14,633 bases of DNA from Acidobacteriota bacterium (GTDB taxonomy: Bacteria; Acidobacteriota; Terriglobia; Terriglobales; Acidobacteriaceae): positions 1-14,633 of the forward strand of contig JAJZCX010000007.1 of assembly GCA_021851625.1 (NCBI GenBank). The letters run 5' to 3'. A program made the position numbers and the translations under genes. Every line of letters begins with the position of its first letter. Position 1 is the stretch's first letter. The notes under the pieces are model-generated. The model made no database searches and had not been told where the DNA came from. It saw only the letters and a program-made list of their open reading frames with translations. Positions 1-6,523 of this stretch are shown here, piece after piece.

Positions 1-1
1 A

Positions 2-301
2 CGCGGCTGGGAAGAGGCCACCTCGGTCGAGTATCTGAAGGTGCTGGCCATTGCGCGACTCTACCTGGACAACATTGAGAACGTGCAGGCCAGTTGGGTG
101 ACGCAGGGCTTGAAGGTGCTGCAACTGGGGCTGCGCTTCGGCGGCAATGACGTGGGCAGCGTGATGTTGGAGGAGAATGTGGTCAAGGCCGCGGGCACCT
201 CCAATTGCACCACGGAGGAAGAGCTACGCCGCATCATCCGCGACGCTGGCTTCAAACCGGTGCAGCGCGACACGCTATACCGAACCATGTTTTTGAATTA
301 A
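2..301 (+). CDS. mqnC: Dehypoxanthine futalosine cyclase MqnC, C-terminal part
   Basis: Partial gene: only the last 99 residues and a TAA stop are in the window, and the start lies upstream. MqnC is a radical SAM enzyme that turns dehypoxanthine futalosine into cyclic dehypoxanthine futalosine in the cytoplasmic futalosine route to menaquinone. The radical SAM cysteine motif would lie in the missing N-terminal part, so the call rests on the C-terminal family pattern. Recognisable segments are ARLYLDNIENVQASWVTQG, the glycine-rich FGGNDVGSVMLEENVV, and an ending of the type EELRRIIRDAGFKPVQRDTLY. The sister enzyme MqnE has a related C-terminus, but the 'NDVGSVMLEENVV' form favours MqnC. The gene ends 24 bases before the convergent vapC stop, and no terminator hairpin is visible between them. 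Confidence 0.92.
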   Translation, partial: RGWEEATSVEYLKVLAIARLYLDNIENVQASWVTQGLKVLQLGLRFGGNDVGSVMLEENVVKAAGTSNCTTEEELRRIIRDAGFKPVQRDTLYRTMFLN

Positions 302-325
302 GGCTGCAGCGTTGTACCACTCAAA

Positions 326-739
326 CTACTTTCCCAAGAGCGGCACCTTTTCTGCGCGCGCGGCCGTGCGCAGTTCTTGATCCAGTGTTGCCAAGGGTAC
401 ATTGCGGCGCAGGGCCAGTTCCAGATAGGCGGCGTCATACACCGTGAGCCGGTGACGTTCCGCCAAGTGCAGTGTGGCCTGCCATGCATGCTGCGCTGTC
501 TCTGGATCCACACGAATTGGCAACAGGGCAAGATCGGTCAAGGCGGCATTCCGAAAGCCAGCCGTATGCCGCTTCTTGCGTACGCCTTGTTCCAGAACGT
601 TTGCAACCTCCAGCGGCCATAGCGACGGAACCACGGCCCCGGCTTCCGTGACCCGCTCCAAAACGTGCAGCACTTCTGGAGTAGTTTCCGCACTGTAAAT
701 CCAAGCCAACGCGACAGAACTGTCGAGCACCAGGCTCAT
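326..739 (-). CDS. vapC: VapC-type PIN-domain ribonuclease toxin
   Basis: A 137-residue PIN-domain protein, normal length for VapC toxins. These are Mg-dependent RNases that cut tRNA or rRNA and are held inactive by a cognate antitoxin. All four acidic PIN positions are visible: Asp6 in LVLDSS, Glu44 in WPLEVANVL, Asp102 in VYDAAYLELA, and Asp120 in ATLDQEL. The toxin is therefore probably catalytically intact. Its ATG overlaps the vapB stop in an ATGA arrangement (736-739), typical of translational coupling in toxin-antitoxin operons. It shares the promoter and palindromic operator upstream of vapB. The RNA target cannot be told from sequence. Confidence 0.92.
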   Translation of the reverse strand: MSLVLDSSVALAWIYSAETTPEVLHVLERVTEAGAVVPSLWPLEVANVLEQGVRKKRHTAGFRNAALTDLALLPIRVDPETAQHAWQATLHLAERHRLTVYDAAYLELALRRNVPLATLDQELRTAARAEKVPLLGK

Positions 740-987
740 GGGCGCCCTGCATCACGTTCGGCCTTGAGCGTTTTCCAGTCAAAGGGCACAGGTTTGGCCT
801 TGACTGCACGGGCGCGAATGCGCTCGGCTGCGGCACGGGCTTGAGCACGATCAATGCCTCCGGCATTCGGCACCAAACGAGCCACCGGTTTGCCATGCCG
901 GGTGATGACAATCTCTTCCCCATGCTGCACTAGGTCCAAGAGTGTGCCGAGAGTATTTTTGGCCTCAAAGGCTCCGATTTCTCGCAT
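736..987 (-). CDS. vapB: VapB antitoxin, Phd/YefM type
   Basis: An 83-residue antitoxin. The N-terminal half has the Phd/YefM DNA-binding pattern: IGAFEAKNTLGTLLDLV, then GEEIVITRHGKPVARLVP. The C-terminal part, about 45-83, is Arg/Ala/Lys-rich and is expected to fold onto the VapC active site. Such antitoxins neutralise the toxin and, as a complex with it, repress their own promoter through a palindrome. A perfect 32-bp palindrome lies 15 bases upstream of this ATG. A weak GAAG ribosome site sits about 10 bases before the start. It overlaps vapC by 4 bases. Naming as VapB follows the VapC partner; the fold class is Phd rather than the AbrB class found in other VapB proteins. Confidence 0.9.
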   Translation of the reverse strand: MREIGAFEAKNTLGTLLDLVQHGEEIVITRHGKPVARLVPNAGGIDRAQARAAAERIRARAVKAKPVPFDWKTLKAERDAGRP

Positions 988-1001
988 AATGCTTCATTCT
1001 T

Positions 1002-1033
1002 CAATATAATCTAGCTTAAGCTAGATTATATTG
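1002..1033. repeat. Perfect 32-bp palindrome, probable vapBC operator
   Basis: Each 16-base arm is a perfect reverse complement of the other with no spacer; the left arm is CAATATAATCTAGCTT. It is AT-rich and contains TATAAT on the plus strand (1005-1010) and on the minus strand (1025-1030). It lies between the vapB start (987) and the divergent gene start (1044). Known toxin-antitoxin operators are palindromes that cover the promoter, so a role as the autorepression site is likely. It could in addition control the divergent gene. Binding is inferred, not shown. Confidence 0.8.
1005..1010 (+). promoter_or_regulatory. Possible -10 element for the divergent HEPN-like gene
   Basis: TATAAT on the plus strand inside the left palindrome arm would give a start near 1017 and a leader of about 27 bases. 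No good -35 is seen: the bases 17 upstream read TCGCAT, and there is no extended -10 TG. The hexamer may exist only because the palindrome mirrors the vapBC -10 element. Confidence 0.35.
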
Positions 1034-1053
1034 CGAGATAAGTATGACGTCAA
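1025..1053 (-). promoter_or_regulatory. Sigma70-type promoter of vapBC
   Basis: On the minus strand TTGACG (1053-1048) and TATAAT (1030-1025) are separated by exactly 17 bases, a near-consensus housekeeping promoter. Transcription would start near 1018, about 30 bases before the vapB ATG. The -10 hexamer lies inside the 32-bp palindrome, so a bound VapBC complex would block RNA polymerase. The -35 hexamer lies inside the first codons of the divergent gene. Confidence 0.75.
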
Positions 1054-1595
1054 TGGAAAACGCAGAAAAAGAACGCCGCCTTGGAATTAAATGCGTCAGC
1101 GTAAAAAACTGTTTTGATATGGACCCAGCGTGGAGGGGTGTTTACCTTGGAGAAAGCTCGTGGGACGATCCTTTGAGAACGTGGTTGGAAAACTTCTGTA
1201 GAGTCCCGTTGTTGGATTGCGTTCCAGACTGCATTCATAAGCAATTTGAGGTTGTGCGCGGGGCATATACGTATAGCATCTTTTACTACCCGCTTTTGAC
1301 TTTAGGTGCTGAGCAAATCTCCAGAGTTATGGAGACAGCAATTGCCCTGCGATACAAAGGTTGTGCCGGGCCGGAAGGGAATCGGAGCTTCAAGGGGCGC
1401 ACGGATTGGCTTCGGAAACAAGGCTATATATCGGAGGAATTATCGGAAGAGATTGAAATCACAAGAAAGCAGAGGAACATGGCCTCTCACCCAACCCAGC
1501 AATGGATCATCAGTCCAGGGCCTGCAATTTCAATTCTCGAAACCCATGTGAAGATTTTGAATGAACTATTTTCCTCCACGGATGAAGCAGGCTGA
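1044..1595 (+). CDS. HEPN-like protein of unknown function, divergent from vapBC
   Basis: Codes for 183 residues with no family I can name surely. Residues 141-149 read RKQRNMASH, giving R144-N145-x3-H149. This matches the R-x(4-6)-H motif, with a polar residue after Arg, of HEPN RNases and their DUF4145-like relatives. An upstream helix-rich stretch, about 86-104 (LTLGAEQISRVMETAIALR), fits the first HEPN helix. There is no signal peptide or membrane segment, so it is probably cytoplasmic. The start chosen is ATG 1044; ATG 1053, in frame, is an alternative, and neither has a strong ribosome site. Four 60-base rows inside it (1081-1320) total 109 G/C of 240, about 45%, against 63% in a row of the next gene (1741-1800), suggesting horizontal origin. 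HEPN proteins often act as toxins or defence effectors. That role here is an inference from the motif and the vapBC neighbour. Confidence 0.75.
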   Translation: MTSMENAEKERRLGIKCVSVKNCFDMDPAWRGVYLGESSWDDPLRTWLENFCRVPLLDCVPDCIHKQFEVVRGAYTYSIFYYPLLTLGAEQISRVMETAIALRYKGCAGPEGNRSFKGRTDWLRKQGYISEELSEEIEITRKQRNMASHPTQQWIISPGPAISILETHVKILNELFSSTDEAG

Positions 1596-1667
1596 AAAAG
1601 CTGAGCGTATGGGGTCGAGCCGTGTGGGCGCGTACCATCTCGTCTCCTCCATCTTCGCTCGCGTAGA

Positions 1668-3422
1668 ATGAGGAGAATCGGACAACCGTCATCCAGCGCG
1701 CATTGTCCGGGCGCTTCCATGCAGATGCAGGCCATGCAGGTTCTCAACATTGCGGCTCCCATCGCGGCGCGGCGGATTGGCTCCCCGCTGGCGGTGTTTT
1801 TCTATGCGCAGAAGCACGGGCTGCTGCACTACCTGCGCGAACAGCAATTGGCCAATCAAACCTTCGCGCATCTCTACCACTGGAACTGGTTTGATGCCGC
1901 GCTGTTGACGCCCTACTTCATCGTGATGGTGATCTTGGCGTTTTACGGCATCCATCGCTATCAGTTGGTATGGCTCTACTATCGCAACGCAAAGAAGGCC
2001 ACGAAGGAACCGCCGCAGCACTTTGAGGAACTGCCGTTTGTCACCGTGCAATTGCCCATCTTCAACGAGCAATTCGTGATCGATCGGCTCATCGAGGCCT
2101 GCTGCAATTTGGACTATCCGCGCGATCGATTTGAGATTCAGGTGCTCGATGACTCGACCGACGAGACGCAGCAGGTGGCTACGGAGATTGTCGAACGCTA
2201 CCGCAGCGGGGCCGCGAATGGCGTGCCCCAGCCGATCCTCTACATCCATCGCACCAATCGGCACGGCTACAAGGCTGGCGCGCTGGACAACGGACTGAAG
2301 ACAGCCAAGGGCGAGTTTGTCGCCATCTTTGATGCGGACTTTGTGCCGCCGCGCGATTGGTTGTTGCAGGTGGTGCACCACTTTGCCGAGCCGGAGATTG
2401 GCATGGTGCAAACGCGCTGGACGCATCTGAATCGCGAGTACAGTTTTCTGACGCAGGTAGAGGCGATTCTGCTCGACGGCCATTTTGTGCTGGAGCATGG
2501 CGGGCGCTCGCGCAGTGGAGTGTTCTTCAACTTCAATGGCACGGCGGGCATGTGGCGCAAGTGTGTGATCGATGACGCGGGCGGCTGGCAGCACGATACG
2601 CTGACCGAAGACACCGACCTGAGCTATCGCGCGCAGATTCGCGGCTGGAAATTCAAGTATCTACAACACGTCGAGTGCCCGGCGGAGTTGCCCATTGAAA
2701 TGACAGCCTTCAAAACGCAGCAGGCGCGCTGGGCCAAGGGGCTGATTCAGACCTCGAAGAAAATTCTGCCGCGCGTCTTTCGCAGCGATGTACCCTTTCA
2801 CACCAAGCTGGAGGCCTGGTACCACCTGACGGCCAACCTGAGCTATCCGCTGATGATTGTGCTCTCCGTGCTGCTGATGCCGGCGATGATTATTCGCTTT
2901 TATCAGGGCTGGTTCCAGATGATGTTGATCGATGTGCCGCTGTTTATGGCCTCGACCTTTTCGATCTCCTCGTTTTATTTGGTCTCGCAGAAGGAACTGT
3001 TTCCGGGGCGCTGGTACAAGACGTTTTTGTACGTGCCGTTTTTGATGTCGCTGGGCATTGGTTTGACGCTGACCAACACGCGCGCGGTGTTGGAGGCGCT
3101 CTTGGGCATCCAGAGCAGCTTCAAGCGCACGCCGAAGTATCGTGTGGAGAAGCGCGGAGAAAAGTCACAGGCGGCCAAGTATCGAAAACGGTTGGGCATT
3201 GTGCCGTGGATCGAACTAGCGCTGGGTTGCTACTTTGCGTTGACGGTCTGGTACGCCATTGCGAATGAAAATTACTTTACCGTGCCCTTTCTTTTTCTCT
3301 TCGTTCTGGGGTATTGGTACACGGGCCTGCTGAGTTTGTTGCAAGGGCGCTGGGAGCGATTCCGCAGTGGCGGCGTGGATCTGGATGAATCGTCACCGAA
3401 GCCGTTCCCGGTGGGCGTATAA
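1668..3422 (+). CDS. Processive family 2 membrane glycosyltransferase
   Basis: Up to 584 residues. It resembles cellulose-synthase-like and glucomannan-synthase-like GT2 enzymes, which add sugars from nucleotide sugars at the inner membrane and export or lipid-link the product. All signature residues are present: DDSTD at 161-165, DAD at 222-224, TEDTD at 313-317 and QQARW at 351-355. One membrane helix lies near 78-96 before the catalytic domain. About five more follow at 388-409, 424-440, 453-469, 513-531 and 536-558. The product cannot be told; exopolysaccharide or a glycolipid is plausible. The start is uncertain. ATG 1668 has no ribosome site, and the in-frame ATGs at 1719, 1725 and 1734 (MQMQAMQVL) may be the true start, removing 17-22 residues. 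No PilZ domain or cellulose operon partner is adjacent. The next gene follows on the same strand after 58 bases. Confidence 0.92.
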   Translation: MRRIGQPSSSAHCPGASMQMQAMQVLNIAAPIAARRIGSPLAVFFYAQKHGLLHYLREQQLANQTFAHLYHWNWFDAALLTPYFIVMVILAFYGIHRYQLVWLYYRNAKKATKEPPQHFEELPFVTVQLPIFNEQFVIDRLIEACCNLDYPRDRFEIQVLDDSTDETQQVATEIVERYRSGAANGVPQPILYIHRTNRHGYKAGALDNGLKTAKGEFVAIFDADFVPPRDWLLQVVHHFAEPEIGMVQTRWTHLNREYSFLTQVEAILLDGHFVLEHGGRSRSGVFFNFNGTAGMWRKCVIDDAGGWQHDTLTEDTDLSYRAQIRGWKFKYLQHVECPAELPIEMTAFKTQQARWAKGLIQTSKKILPRVFRSDVPFHTKLEAWYHLTANLSYPLMIVLSVLLMPAMIIRFYQGWFQMMLIDVPLFMASTFSISSFYLVSQKELFPGRWYKTFLYVPFLMSLGIGLTLTNTRAVLEALLGIQSSFKRTPKYRVEKRGEKSQAAKYRKRLGIVPWIELALGCYFALTVWYAIANENYFTVPFLFLFVLGYWYTGLLSLLQGRWERFRSGGVDLDESSPKPFPVGV

Positions 3423-3480
3423 AACAATCTGCCACAATACTATTTTCGAGCCAGGCCGTCCATTGAAATGCAAGCGGTTC

Positions 3481-5472
3481 ATGGCACGGTACGTGAGGCG
3501 CATCTTGAGTACGACACGAGCACAATTTCCTATCCGGCTGACTGTTTTCACGGTGAGCGCTACTTTGTTGCTGTTGGGCTTTGCCGGTTGCGGCAGCAGT
3601 CCGGCCAAGCCAATTACCGGGACATATCCTCCGGGGCAGCCCGATCCACCGCCACCGTCTGTGCCGCCGCCCACGCCGATGCAGCGAGGCTCGGTGACCA
3701 TCTCCCCGCAGAATGCAGCGTTGGCACCTGGGCAGACGCAGCAGTTTACTGCCAGCAGCACCAGCAGCGGGCAGCTTGTTTGGCAGGTCGATGGCGTCAC
3801 GGGCGGGAATGCTTCCATCGGCACGATTAACTCCTCTGGCCAGTACACCGCGCCTGTTCAAGTGACGCAGAGCGGCAATGTTGTAGTCTCTGCGGCTCTG
3901 TCTGGTTCACAGCAGACCAACTACGCGACCGCACCTGTGGCGTTAATTCAGCCGGGGCAGGTGACGCAGACGGCCAATCCGCAGGTGGCGCTGTATGCGA
4001 TCTATTTGCCGCAGCCGGGCAGCGTGACCGTGCAGTTTGGCCCGAACACCAGCTATGCCTTGCATACGTGGGCGCTGACAAGTCCGACTGTGCCGAACAA
4101 CTATGGCGGTGAGGTGAACATTGAGGTCGCGGGGATGCGCGCCTCCTCGATATATCACATGCAGGCGCTGGTGACGCTGGCCAACGGCGTGACCTACACG
4201 GACAGCGACCACACCTTCACCACAGGAGCCGCGCCGCAGACCGGGCCAGTCCAGGTGAGCACGCCCAACGGGCAGACGCCGCAGCCTGGCATTGAATTAT
4301 TAGACGCAGTGCAACCGAACATCAACACTTTTTCTCCCAGCATTGCGCAGGCGTACGCAACCGATCTGCAGGGCAATGTGATCTGGACGTACAGCTATGC
4401 GACGGCGGCGACCTCTGCTGCCATATTGTTTCCGATTAAGCTGCTGCCGAACGGGGATTTTTTGTTCTATCTGGAGACGTTCAGCAATCTTCTGACATCT
4501 CCTGCCCCACCCAGCAATCCCCCGGCAACTTTCAACGATTTGCGGGAAATTGATTTGGCGGGCAACACGATTCACGACCTGACCATGGCCCAACTGAACC
4601 AGGCATTGGCAGCGCGGGGTTACAACCTGACGCTGCAAGCCTTCAGTCATGATGTATTGGCTCTACCCAATGGGCATAAGGTTTTGCTGGCCAGCACCGT
4701 CCAACCCTTCACCAATCTACCGGGCTATCCGGGCACGACCAACGTATTGGGCGACGTACTGATTGACGTCGATGCAAACTACAATCCCGACTGGGTTTGG
4801 AACACATTCGACCATCTGGATATTAACCGTCATCCAATGCAGTTTCCCGATTGGACGCACGGCAACGCGCTACTCTACTCCACAGACGACCATGATCTTC
4901 TATTTTCCATGCGTCATCAGAATTGGATTGTAAAAATTGACTTCCAAGATGGAGCAGGAACAGGCAATATCTTATGGCATCTGGGTGAGGGCGGAGATTT
5001 CAAACTGGTTGGGGGCACCGATCCCACAGACTGGTTTTATGCGCAACATGGCATGAATTTTTTTAGTCAGAATACGAGCGGAGTTTTCCAGTGGGGCACG
5101 TTTGACAATGGGAATGACCGGCAGTTTCCAACCGGGGTAACCTGCGGAGCTGCCGGCGCTCCTCCGTGCGAATACTCCACGGTACCCGTGCTGCAGATTG
5201 ATGAGAGTGCGAAGACGGCGACTTTCATTTCCCACTACATTGCGCCAGCCAGCATGTATAGCTTTTGGGGCGGACAGGCAGATTTGTTGCCGAATGGAGA
5301 CTACGAAGCAGATTTCTGCGCTCCGTCCGGCGGGGCGATCGTACAGGAATACGAGCCGGGATCGAGCGTCGTGCAAACCTCGCCGCAGATTGTCTGGCAG
5401 TCGGTGTCTCCCGGATTCGACCAGTATCGCGCCCTGCGGATTCCCAGCTTATACCCCGGCGTGCAGTGGTAG
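3481..5472 (+). CDS. Arylsulfotransferase (ASST)-family lipoprotein with Ig-like and Fn3-like domains
   Basis: From ATG 3481 the product has 663 residues. An earlier in-frame ATG at 3367 would run into the previous gene and put 38 extra residues before the signal. Residues 1-36 are a signal peptide (RR, then TVFTVSATLLLLGFAG) ending at lipobox Cys37, followed by a Pro-rich linker (about 48-66). Residues 70-156 look like a group 2 bacterial Ig domain (SVTISPQNAALAPGQTQQF), and 165-250 like an Fn3-type domain. Residues 265-663 match the arylsulfotransferase propeller: FSHDVLALPNGH (His390), DWTHGN (His460, Asn462), MRHQNW (Arg478) and QHGMNF (His523). These fit the sulfate-binding set of E. coli ASST, in which a histidine is transiently sulfated during transfer between phenols. 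Cys555 and Cys563 may form a disulfide. The likely place is the periplasm or outer membrane. Substrates are unknown, and a non-catalytic ASST-like role is possible. Confidence 0.88.
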   Translation: MARYVRRILSTTRAQFPIRLTVFTVSATLLLLGFAGCGSSPAKPITGTYPPGQPDPPPPSVPPPTPMQRGSVTISPQNAALAPGQTQQFTASSTSSGQLVWQVDGVTGGNASIGTINSSGQYTAPVQVTQSGNVVVSAALSGSQQTNYATAPVALIQPGQVTQTANPQVALYAIYLPQPGSVTVQFGPNTSYALHTWALTSPTVPNNYGGEVNIEVAGMRASSIYHMQALVTLANGVTYTDSDHTFTTGAAPQTGPVQVSTPNGQTPQPGIELLDAVQPNINTFSPSIAQAYATDLQGNVIWTYSYATAATSAAILFPIKLLPNGDFLFYLETFSNLLTSPAPPSNPPATFNDLREIDLAGNTIHDLTMAQLNQALAARGYNLTLQAFSHDVLALPNGHKVLLASTVQPFTNLPGYPGTTNVLGDVLIDVDANYNPDWVWNTFDHLDINRHPMQFPDWTHGNALLYSTDDHDLLFSMRHQNWIVKIDFQDGAGTGNILWHLGEGGDFKLVGGTDPTDWFYAQHGMNFFSQNTSGVFQWGTFDNGNDRQFPTGVTCGAAGAPPCEYSTVPVLQIDESAKTATFISHYIAPASMYSFWGGQADLLPNGDYEADFCAPSGGAIVQEYEPGSSVVQTSPQIVWQSVSPGFDQYRALRIPSLYPGVQW

Positions 5473-5479
5473 CCGGGGT
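5453..5479 (+). terminator. Hairpin spanning the stop of the ASST-family gene
   Basis: ACCCCGGC (5453-5460) pairs perfectly with GCCGGGGT (5472-5479) around an 11-base loop that contains most of the stop codon. Only a short T run (TTT) follows, so this is at best a weak terminator. It may instead protect the mRNA 3' end. A much stronger terminator follows about 90 bases later. Confidence 0.35.
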
Positions 5480-5567
5480 TTAGGCAGCGATGACAAAGAA
5501 GATCGCAGATTGTACGGCTACGGTCACACAGCTTCGCCTTTAGGGACGTGTGGGGATGGATGCAAAG

Positions 5568-5598
5568 AAAAAGCGCCCGCAGTGTGCGGGCGCTTTTT
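5568..5598. terminator. Strong bidirectional intrinsic terminator
   Basis: AAAAAGCGCCCGC (5568-5580) and GCGGGCGCTTTTT (5586-5598) form a 13-bp perfect stem: an 8-bp GC core flanked by five A/T pairs, with loop AGTGT. A T tract is present on both strands. It lies between the convergent ASST-family gene (ends 5472) and the outer-membrane protein gene (ends 5616), so it can stop transcription from both sides. Confidence 0.93.
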
Positions 5599-5615
5599 GC
5601 TGCGTGGATATTCTT

Positions 5616-6365
5616 CTACCAGCGCACGCCGATGGTGACCGGAACAAACTGCGCGTAGTAGCCCGGCGGCAGGCCGTGGTTGGGGGTATAGGTCTTCAGA
5701 TAGCGCGCCTCTAGGAAAATCTTGAATCGCTCGTAGGGGGACAGCCGCCATTCGAAGCCCGTACCAACGTTCAGCTCACCTTGGTTGCTGGATTCTTGTT
5801 TGACATTGATGCTGCCAACGCACGGACCACCACCAAAGCCACTATAGCCACCGAAGCCGCTATAGCCGCTGTAACCGCTGTAGCCGCAGGGGACCAAAAC
5901 TCCCCCAGTGAAAGAGGTGAGCTGACGAGAGAATCCGCCGCCACCGAGAACATATGCATTCATGATGCTGTGCGCCATGTAGTTGTACTTGGCGTCGATG
6001 CCCGTGGTCCAGATGTGTTCATTGCCGCTCGCGGCATTGCCGCTGGTCTGCGTGAAGGCCAAGTCATTGGGAACGCCCATGCGGTTGAATTGCCACTCCG
6101 CGAGCAGGTCGAAGCGCTTGTTGAAGCGCCAGCCGCCGCCGAGCAGCATATTCCAGCCGGTGTTGGAGTAGTTCTGCGTGCCGGAGACAGGCGCGGTGAC
6201 GCCGCCGCCGCCTTCGAAGGTCAAGTGGCCCATGACGCCGGAATGGAGCCCTTTGTAGCGCTGCGCCAGTGCGGGGTGGGTGACGGTTGCTGCCAGCAGG
6301 CAGACCAAGGCGAGCTTGGATATCCTCTGCGTTGCTGTTTGAATCGATTGTAGTGGTGTGGACAT
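5616..6365 (-). CDS. Outer-membrane beta-barrel protein with Gly-Tyr-Ser repeat loop
   Basis: 249 residues. The signal peptide is about 1-34 (SKLALVCLLAATVTHPALA, cleaved before Gln35). The rest alternates glycine-rich and aromatic strands, for example WNMLLGGGWRFNKRFDLLAEWQF, KYNYMAHSIMNAYVLGGGG and FKIFLEARYL. It ends in VTIGVRW, the terminal aromatic typical of proteins inserted by the BAM complex. The size and pattern fit a small OmpA/OmpW-like eight-strand barrel; no OmpA peptidoglycan domain is present. Between strands, Cys160 and Cys182 bracket 161-178, made of six Gly-Tyr-Ser or Gly-Phe-Gly triplets, probably an exposed loop. A good ribosome site, GAGAGGAAG (6382-6374), ends 8 bases before ATG 6365. 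The function is unknown: small porin, adhesin or structural protein. Confidence 0.87.
   Translation of the reverse strand: MSTPLQSIQTATQRISKLALVCLLAATVTHPALAQRYKGLHSGVMGHLTFEGGGGVTAPVSGTQNYSNTGWNMLLGGGWRFNKRFDLLAEWQFNRMGVPNDLAFTQTSGNAASGNEHIWTTGIDAKYNYMAHSIMNAYVLGGGGFSRQLTSFTGGVLVPCGYSGYSGYSGFGGYSGFGGGPCVGSINVKQESSNQGELNVGTGFEWRLSPYERFKIFLEARYLKTYTPNHGLPPGYYAQFVPVTIGVRW
5832..5885 (-). repeat. Six tandem 9-base units inside the outer-membrane protein gene
   Basis: Read on the minus strand these 54 bases are six 9-base units of the type GGY TAY AGY or GGC TTY GGT. They code for GYS, GYS, GYS, GFG, GYS and GFG. Third-base differences show the units have partly diverged. Gain or loss of a unit would keep the frame. 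Flanking codons give Cys on both sides. Confidence 0.85.
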
Positions 6366-6373
6366 GGATCACA

Positions 6374-6413
6374 CTTCCTCTCGTGACGATACTTCAATCC
6401 CAAGATTGATTAT
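6374..6413 (-). promoter_or_regulatory. Possible promoter -10 and ribosome site of the outer-membrane protein gene
   Basis: TATAAT occurs on the minus strand at 6413-6408, which would start transcription near 6401 and give a 36-base leader. A strong ribosome site GAGAGGAAG follows at 6382-6374. No convincing -35 is seen at 17 bases upstream (GCACCG). The -10 lies directly behind the T tract of the upstream terminator. The ribosome site is sure; the promoter is tentative. Confidence 0.4.
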
Positions 6414-6455
6414 AAAAACAACCAGCCCTCCGGTGCAGTGGAATGTACCGGAGGG
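6412..6455 (-). terminator. Intrinsic terminator after the Rne/Rng gene
   Basis: On the minus strand CCCTCCGGT (6455-6447) pairs with ACCGGAGGG (6434-6426). The stem extends inward through a wobble to about 12 pairs with a 6-base loop. It is followed by CTGGTTGTTTTTAT, a T-rich tract (6425-6412). It lies about 70 bases after the ribonuclease stop at 6524 and ends the large minus-strand block before the outer-membrane protein gene. Confidence 0.8.
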
Positions 6456-6462
6456 GGTCTGC

Positions 6463-6480
6463 CGTCCAATACATTGGACG
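6463..6480. repeat. 18-bp palindrome between the Rne/Rng stop and its terminator
   Basis: CGTCCAAT (6463-6470) and ATTGGACG (6473-6480) are perfect inverted arms around AC. It lies about 100 bases upstream of the outer-membrane protein start and 44 bases past the ribonuclease stop. It could be a regulator site for the former or an RNA hairpin in the 3' end of the latter. Nothing in the sequence decides between them. Confidence 0.45.
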
Positions 6481-6523
6481 CAGGAAAGGCCGTTTTGTTT
6501 GTGAACACTGGACAAAAAATGTT

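Noticed and set aside
1689..2594. A 301-codon minus-strand frame across the glycosyltransferase gene
   Set aside because: It is antisense to the DDSTD, DAD and TEDTD motif coding region, with no recognisable protein features.
3367..3480. Upstream start for the ASST-family gene at 3367
   Set aside because: It would overlap the glycosyltransferase gene by 56 bases and put 38 non-signal residues before a clean lipoprotein signal that begins at 3481.
5832..5885. CRISPR-like array in the outer-membrane protein gene
   Set aside because: The units are contiguous 9-mers in frame within a gene, without spacers.
5781..6353. A 190-codon plus-strand frame opposite the outer-membrane protein gene
   Set aside because: The minus-strand product has a signal peptide, barrel pattern, terminal aromatic residue and a good ribosome site; the plus-strand frame has none of these.
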